From NCBI RefSeq assembly GCF_023078275.1, contig NC_062979.1, positions 14,923,848-14,987,847 on the forward strand: 64,000 nucleotides of DNA, written 5' to 3'. The DNA comes from Leguminivora glycinivorella. Taxonomy: Eukaryota > Arthropoda > Insecta > Lepidoptera > Tortricidae. Position numbers and translations under genes: made by a program. The notes beneath the pieces were generated by a model, which was not told the origin of the DNA, made no database searches, and saw only the letters and a list, made by a program, of their open reading frames with translations. Position 1 is the first letter of the stretch; each line of letters begins with the position of its first letter. Shown here piece by piece: positions 27,001-36,000 of the stretch.

Positions 27001-30000
27001 AAATTTTACATGAAATATTTATCACCGATTTAATAATATACTTATACGAATAAGCAGGCATCGCGTTTTCACATACATCCTGGCAGAGTAAGAAATAATA
27101 GGGACGCCATCGTCTATGTGGAGTTGTGGACCATTTTGCATGTGGCAACTATATTGAGTTACTTTTGTATATGTTATGGACCAAGTGATTAATAAGGGCA
27201 TTATGTATAATGCCTGGACATTATGAATAATGCCTAGCTGTATTGGGCAAAGTGATTAATCATTGTGTAGACGCCATTTTTAGGGTTCCGTAGCCAAAAT
27301 GGCAAAAACGGAACCCTTATAGTTTCGTCATGTCCGTCTGTCCGTCTGTCCGTCTGTCCGTCTGTCCGTCTGTCACAGCCGATTTACTCGGAAACTATAA
27401 GTACTACAGTGATGAAATTTGATGGGAATATGTGTTGTATGAACCGCTACAAAATTATGACACTAAATAGTAAAAAAAGAATTGGGGGTGGGGCCCCCAT
27501 ACATGTAACTGAGGGATGAAAATTTTTTTTCGATGTACATACCCGTGTGGGGTATCAATGGAAAGGTCTTTTAAAATGATATAAAGTTTTCTAAAAAACA
27601 TTTTTCTTAAAGTGAACGGTTTTTGAGATATCAGCTCTCAAAGTCGTAAAAAGTATGTCCCCCCCCCTCTATTTTTATAACTACGGGGTATAAAATTCTA
27701 AAAAAAATAGAGGTGATGCATGCTAATTAACTCTTTCAACGATTTTTGGTTTGATCAAAGTATCTCTTATAGTTTTTGAGATAGGTTGATTTAACTGTAA
27801 TTTTGGTTAAATATTTGCTGCTACGGAACCCTTTGTGCGCGAGCCCGACTCGCACTTGGCCGGTTTTTTATTACATTGCCCGGTCATTATGATACTGCTA
27901 CGTGATCGCTGGGCACTTTGATAATAAGTTTTAACAAGTTTGTCTAAACGCCATTTTTTATCACATTGCCCGGTCATTATGATACTGCTACGTGATCCTT
28001 GGGCACACATCACACATTTCAGAAAAAGTAATTATTTTTGTATAGCAACATAGTTTCCACAAACAGCACGTCGCCACTTAATGTGGAAACGAGAATAACA
28101 CCTGATAAGCCGACTCTTTTTGTAATTGTTTATAATTGATTTGAGGAATGCAATACCTACTTACGATTATGTTCATAAGTCTTTAAATTATAACTTATAA
28201 CTCGTCCGTGAAACAAGAGTTATCAATACATAGATAAAGATTGATCCTGTGACGAAAAGGTTCGATGCATCAACATCAAAATCAACATTATCAAAAACAC
28301 AAAAATTGGTATGGCATTATTATTACACGAAATAGCTTGCCGGGACAGTTTCCGTTAACCATTAAAAATGTGTAGTTTACCCAATAGTAAAATGCTCTTA
28401 GAAAATATATAAAATTCTGCAGTAAATTCGGCTTATCGAAGTTACGCTTTACGAGCGAATGCGTGACTTGCAATGATACTGTCTTGTATAACAATAACAA
28501 AGTTGTAATATCTAGAGTAAATAACAAAAACGTGTTCATATTTCTCATGTAAACAAACGCAATGATTTTCTATCTGATTGTAAAAATATAATTAGTTATG
28601 AAAAAGTACTAAGTCCAGAATGTTCGATTAAATAATTCAAACGCTTGTATTACTTATTAAATCCTGGGATTAGTTGACAATGCAGATCCCAGGCTCTCAT
28701 GAGTACATATATACATTCCTTTTGTTGGGATTTACACAAAGAATGGTTAATCTTATCTTACACACCACAATCAAGATAGGTTTGGTTTGGGTACGACATT
28801 CTTAATTTCTTACGAGAAATCGCTACGTCGCAATAGTTATTTGTTATACAAGGGGGCAAAGTTGTATTTTAACGCCGAGTGTGGAATTGAAAAACCGGCC
28901 AAGAGCGTGTCGGGCCACGCTCAGTGTAGGGTTCCGTAGTTTTCCGTATTTTTCTCAAAAATTACTGAACCTATCAAGTTCAAAACAATTTTCCTAGAAA
29001 GTCTTTATAAAGTTCTACTTTTGTGATTTTTTTCATATTTTTTAAACATATGGTTCAAAAGTTAGAGGGGGGGACGCACTTTTTTTTCCTTTAGGAGCGA
29101 TTATTTACAAAAATATTAATATTATCAAAAAACGGTCTTAGTAAACCCTTATTAATTTTTAAATACCTATCCAACAATATATCACACGTTGGGGTTGGAA
29201 TGAAAAAAAATATCAGCCCCCACTTGACATGTAGGGGGGGTACCCTAATAAAACATTTTTTTCCATTTTTTATTTTTGCACTTTTTTGGCGTGATTGATA
29301 TACATATTGGTACCAAATTTCAGCTTTCTAGTGCTAACGGTTACTGAGATTATCCGCGGACGGACGGACGGACGGACGGACGGACGGACAGACGGACAGA
29401 CGGACAGACAGACATGGCGAAACTATAAGGGTTCCCAGTTGACTACGGAACCCTAAAAATGAGGAAGTGAAAGGATTCTATAGTTGAACCACGAGCGAAG
29501 CGAGTGGTTCGAGAATAGAATCCTGAACTTGCGAGTTTTTTAACACACGAGAAGTAAAATACATTTGCACCCGAGTGTAACACAAAACTTTTCCCCTCAC
29601 TATAGCGAGGAAACTACAACGCAAAAAATGCGTTTATCACTGCTTCCAGTAGTTCCACAGGTGGTAAATCATCTTTATTACTAGATTCATCTACTTTTAT
29701 CAATTTTAAAGCAGTTAATTTGACTTTATTCAAGGTTAAATTACTTTACCCACTAGTGGATAAAATGCGTTTTTACCCGCTGGTATTAAGGCACTAGTCC
29801 CACCGCGAGCTAGTAAGCGATTTTGATAGCTCACCGCTGGGCGAGTAACTATAAACATCGCCGCGCGCCGTGTCTCTTTTATTCGCACGGGAGTGATTAT
29901 CTTTTGTTCGTTTTTATAGCCGATAGCTCATAGCTTACTAGCTCGAGGTGGAACCAGTGCCTAAAGGACAAAACACGTGTTCCCGAGCTAGTGAGGGGAA

Positions 30001-33000
30001 AAATAACATATGAGCTTATAACATTTCTTACCTGCTGGACGCTGCATTCAGCACCACAGTTGACGTCGAAGCGGCCATCTCCAGTACGGTTCTGAAAAAA
30101 GGCATAACATTATGTAACAAAGTATTCTGATGTTTATTTAGTCAGAGATTATAGTCATGTTAACGTCAAAAAAAATATTTAAGGGTTTAAATGGTGGAGA
30201 GGGATAATAGGTAGTGTTTTGTCGATAAGATTCGTTGTAAATAGTTAACGTCTAACGTTAACATTACGAGGGACGTTCAAAAAGTAATGAGAATGGATAT
30301 GTTCCTGTATCTTGATTTAATTTTTCTTAACTTGTCCATGTAGCAGTACTCATTAAACTGAAATTTCATAATTCAAATTTTTACTACTTTCATTTGTTTT
30401 TCTTTGATATGTAAATAATTGACACAAGGTGGGGGATGAAAATTTTCAGTAAAATAAGAGCATGTTTTTATGAATATTTGACATGTCGTGAGTTCATTTC
30501 TGACATGAATATCAAAAATAATCATACTTTAAATTAAAGCTGGGTTTATCCTTTGTTAGTAACATCAATAAAAAAAGTTCGTATTCAAACGGTATGGTAT
30601 CCAAAAAAACTCTAGGTGCTGTTTTGGGGTCATGTTCACGATTTTTACAGATTATCACGAAAATTGAGAATATAGATTGGAAATAAAATTACGTTAGTAT
30701 TAAAGAAGAACATACAATCATTTTAATATTAAAAAAATGATTAGTTACAATAAGAACATTTTAAACAAACAAATAATAATGTTTTTGGCCTTCAAAATGA
30801 CAGTCGACAGGGCCGAACCCTCAAATTGCCGAGGGTGCTGCTAAAGTTAGTGTATTTAAAGCTACAAGTGACATACCTACTTATAATATTGAAGGTAATA
30901 TAAGGATCATTAATATTTTATACCAGACCTTTAAATAAAATTGTAAAATAATCGCTACTCTGAAATATAATGAAGTGAAGTGCTTACTGACATGGTATTT
31001 AGACTATCGTTAAGATTTAAATTTTTAAAGGGGGCAAAAAAAAAAATTGAAAACATTAAATATGTAAATAAATCACAAAAGAGTTACTTTTAATTATAAA
31101 AATATAAGGATACTTACATTCTTATGTTTTAATACTCATTATCATTACTTATTGAACGCCCCTCGTGTAGCTGTACAGTACAGACAGAAAGTGTCACGGC
31201 CGTACAAATTAAGATTTAAAAATAACCTTTTCACAGTAAGTTTTATTTTACTTGAGTCAATTCAACTGACAATAAAGTCATGTATTCTGAACACTTGGTT
31301 TTAACTTATAATAGTTATAATTCACATGCATTTATTGAAGAAATTTGCAATTGCAAGGTCACTGTCACTGCTAAATACTTAGATACTTACATAATTTTTT
31401 ATCGCCTTTTTAAGCCCCAACGGATACTAAGTTCCTCAAAATGTCGGCACACACCCATGCACACGACACGACATTTTTTAATTAAAGCCCACATTTTTTT
31501 TAGATATTGTCCACCGGAGATACAGTAGCGATTCCTTCCGGCCGCGCACGCGCAGCGGACCGTGCTGTACCTGTGCCTGTCCTAATTGATGAGTTTCCAA
31601 CGGTTACAGGTGAAATTACCTTGATTATAGAATTTTTTAAGTTTTTTTTAATAGGTCTGTTTATGTGCAAGAATACTGGATTTTAAAAAGGAAACTTGTC
31701 TTGGTTTATCATAACATGGTTCATACATATGTTTTAGTAAGAAGACATTTAAGTACCCACGCCGTGGCTTGCGTGGGCGACGGTAGCGCGACGGCGATGC
31801 GGCGCATACGAAATCAAACCTTATCGATATGGAAGTATGAGACGCGACGGCGACGGTCGCCAGACACGGCGTTACTATTTACGAATATTCGAAACAGATA
31901 AGACTGATTTAACGGTCGAAAAGTTCTAAAATAAAAAACAATCGCTGCGGGTGCGCTATAAAACTATCAATACAAATCAAATAGGAACATTTGTTTTGGA
32001 CTCGGTTTTGGAGCAAAAACTATTTATAACAAACAAATACATGACAAATAAAAATTAAATAGCCTTCCATTCTTAATGTATCAAATGCACAGCACAATAT
32101 CGTATTCGATGCGTCGGGGGTTAAATCACCGCAAGCGTCAGGGTGCCAACTCAAGCTAAAAGAAAAAGCTTGTCTTTTCTTCACGCATTTATTACAAGGG
32201 TCGTGCTTTAAATCACAACGAAACTATATAAGTACATGCTTGTTTATAATTATATCAGCCATATTTACTCGTAAAATTAAATGACTTTCAAAAATGGCTA
32301 CAGGCTTTATTATCATCACATTTATGCACATATCACAGTTAGTTTCATTAGACTTCTATTCACCGGGATATAGTAGACCGTGGTACCTTTTTGATTTTTG
32401 TGGAGCTCCCGATATTGCGACGCAGTTACATGCATCATGATCACGCAGTTACATGAATCATGATCACGAAAAACCCGGACGAATAAATTGTAGTAATATT
32501 AACTTGGTATGATATACCATCCCTCGACCAACAGTAAGCCCGTCGGTCCTTGCAAAACAACCAGCGTGAGACCGGAACCCGTTCGGCAGCACCTCGCGGG
32601 CTTCTCGCCGAAACTTTACACCTGCGGTTTTATCGTATGAGATTTATTGGTTAGCCTCTGTCCCATAACGTTCACTGGGATATTAGCTTCAATTTAGATG
32701 ACGTGGGAATAGTTTTGTCTTAAAAAAACGTTTTGTTGGACAATTTTCTAATCCCAACATACGTATAGCCTCTATAAGCAAAGTATTTTGAATTTTATGT
32801 GAACAGCCACCACTTACCAAGCAGGCCATATGGTAGTGTATACCTTGCCAAGGACACTACCATATATCACCTTGATAAAAATTAACGAAATTTAATTACC
32901 GAAGCGCTTAGCTTAAGAATTACTTTTCATACTTCGTAGCACGGCTACGCGACTACGAAAAGCGAATAGACCGGTGCAACTAATTTTCACGCAATTGGCA

Positions 33001-36000
33001 ACATTAAATATAGATGATTCTGAGTGATGATCACACTAATTAGAACTGAACTAAGACTTCCCCATATTGAAAGATTCAGTCACTTACTGTATATTATCTC
33101 TAAAGGATCAAGGACAGTCTGGAAGTAAACAAAAGATAGAGCAACAACACACAACACAGCTATATTTAGCAAGAATGCGTTGATTATAGCGGATCGCTAA
33201 TTGTGACAATTAGTTGTGCGTTGAACCTGCGCTGGCGTCGGCAAATTGTCAGACGCGGTTTGCATAGGCGGGGGTGGATTCCATGGGATCAAAGAGGGGT
33301 CGGTCGGCAAAGTGGAATTAGAGTGGAATTTAATCATTCTTGCGCGCTTCCTTACACTAAAGCAGTGTTTTGTATAATGTTAATTATTTCAAATTCGAAA
33401 TTGTTATCAAGCATGAGAACTACTTAATATTTGGGATCTAACTTGCCGCAAATTTTGTACTCTACTCACTATTTTTCTCCTTGAAGTAATTAATAACCCC
33501 ATTGGGGCTTCAGGAACCTTGTTGTTAATTTGCAATCAATCGTTTTCTTTGAACTTTAGCCATAATGCCGATAATGAAGATGAAAGCGGGTTTCCAACTA
33601 AGGCCTCTTTGACGGAGGTTGGCGGTTTTTGCTTAAATTGCCATGGCCATTTTAACAAATACGGCTTGAAATATGTCCAATAGTCATTATATTACCTACT
33701 TCATAAAACATACACCCGCTTAATTAGCATCGTTCAGTCCGTGGTACGTTTTTATAACTCTTTAAAAATATATCCAAAGCAAAGATCTAAAAGAATGTAG
33801 CCGGTTTAACGTTTTATCCTTGAACAAATTGTTAAGTAGGTTAGTGGTCGGCTCTCGGGTCTATTATCAATTTTGGCCATACACCCCCAAGTAACATTTT
33901 AGTGCTATAATTTTGGTTTTCGACGCCAAAAGCTACTATAGATGTCGTATAAAGGTTTTCGGCGTGACCGCCTGTCGTATAAAAGCATCCAGTAACACCT
34001 TTTAGCTCTATAAGCTTATACCGCTAAAAGGTGTTATTAGGAAGTGATGTAAACGTTTATATCACCATTTTATAGAGCCGCTATAGGCCTGGTCTATAAC
34101 AGGATCAAATATGACTACTATAGATCTATATTATTGTATAATAGTGTTAGGAATCACTGCTATGCAATCAATTTGCGCTATTAAGGTTCCCGACAAGCCG
34201 CTATAGTTGTTGCGTTATACAGTTAAAAGGTGTTATTAGGAAGTGATGTAAACGTTTATATCACCATTTTATAGAGCCGCTATAGGCCTGGTCTATAAAA
34301 GGATCAAATATGACTACTATAGAACTATATTATTATATAATGGTGTTAGAAATCACTGTTATGCAATCAATTTGCGCTATTGAGGTTCCCGACAAGCCGC
34401 TATAGTTGTTGCGTTATACAGCTAAAAGGTGTTATTAGGAAGTGATGTAAACGTTTATATCACCATTTTATAGAGCCGCTATAGGCCTGGTCTATAACTG
34501 GATCAAATATGACTACTATAGAACAATATTATTATATAATGGTGTTAGAAATCACTGTTATGCAATCAATTTGCGCTATTAAGGTTCCCGACAAGCCGCT
34601 ATAGTTGTTGCGTTATACAGCTAAAAGGTGTTATTAGGAAGTGATGTAAACGTTTATATCACCATTTTCTAGAGCCGCTATAGGCCTGGTGTATAACAGG
34701 ATCAAATATTACTACTATAGAACAATATTATTATATAATGGTGTTAGAAATCACTGTTATGCAATCAATTTGCGCTATTAAGGTTCCCGACAAGCCGCTA
34801 TAGTTGTTGTGTTATACAGCTAAAAGGTGTTATTAGGAAGTGATGTAAACGTTTATATCACCATTTTATAGAGCCGCTATAGGCCTGGGTTATAACAGGA
34901 TCAAATAACCTACTAAAGAACAATATTATTGTATAATAGTGTTAGGAATCACTGTTATGCTATCAATTTGCGCTATTAAGGTTCCCAACAAGCCGCTTAT
35001 AGTATTTTTAGTAGTCGTATTTTAACAGAAATTAAAACCTAACTATACCACTATTTTGGGATATAGTGGCTTTGGAAAACACTGCTACAGTATTTAACAC
35101 TGTAGTAGTGATATGAATACCATTATAGAGCTATTTTGCTGTATAATGAAGTTTTCAGGATACGTTTATATAGCTTTGAAAAGCGTTAATAGTCGTTTTC
35201 TAATGCCTTTTATATCTCATCGCCGTTTACGTCACAATGACTCTTTTATATCACAGAACTGTGGAATAATGGTTTCGGTATCTCTTTTAAAACACAATAG
35301 CGTTATAGCTGAGTTTACTATATGTTTTATAAATAAAAAAACTGTTTAGAAGATCTTTCTATAGTAAAACATTGAAAACAAGTATTGTTTTCTATATAAA
35401 GAACTTATAAGTTAAACTGGATCATAGTTAAAGTCTCATGCAACCCTAATTGAATCCACAATGGCGGGCTTATGGCAGTGAATGCGTATGATAAGTGACA
35501 TAGTCGAACTATAAAAGCGTATGTTTTACTTCTTGGATCCATAGTAGAAACTATGGTGCCAATAATTTTATTGTATTAAATTATATTTATTTATTTTATT
35601 CAAAACAGGTATAAATCGAGGGCGCACTTGAAATACACCATTAAACTAATATTCTTTTAACGGTAAAATTTCCATCGCATACCTTTTTGCAGTAATGATG
35701 GAATTATATGAAATCCAAATTATTTTGATTGACACTAAACTTCACAAGTTCACACGTCACTTTTCATAAAGTTCCTCGTTTAGAACAGTTTTTGTTAAAT
35801 ATTACACACATTAAATTATTTTAGAAATTTCATTCATTCGCATTAAAAGGGACGGCAACTGCTATTACAGAACAAAAAACCTGTATAACGGAATCTCAAA
35901 TGCTACTATAGCATAAATTGATACTATAATAGCGTTACTGTGTCCTCTATGTCAACAAATTAGCACAATAGTCATCATCACATCACCATTATAGACCTTA

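Larger units (their letters stand above)
28832..30002 (+). repeat. Interspersed repeat family A, copy 3, split by two nested insertions
   Basis: The same family, expanded to 1,171 bp because a GGGTTCCG-type element (28,895-29,455) and a 172-bp MITE (29,790-29,961) are inserted in it. Removing both restores the family length and sequence. Its right end lies 29 bp from sev exon 2. Confidence 0.85.
11275..30031 (-). other. sev intron 2 (18.8 kb)
   Basis: An intron between the two cysteine-rich exons. Recognisable pieces inside it are listed separately: duplicated GC-rich block (14.3-14.7 kb), LINE remnant (16.5 kb), repeat A copy 2 (22.1 kb), fold-back element (23.4-24.0 kb), GGGTTCCG elements and nested repeat A copy 3. 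GC-rich islands at 18,360-18,560, 18,930-19,080 and 22,960-23,030 stand out but hold no coding signal I can support. The remaining stretches (for example 11.3-14.2, 17-18.3, 19.1-22.1, 24.1-27.1 kb) are AT-rich and show nothing further. Confidence 0.7.

Noticed and set aside
34031..35001. CRISPR-like or phage-type direct repeat array
   Set aside because: Units are 199 bp with no unique spacers, in an insect intron; an ordinary tandem repeat within a mobile element.
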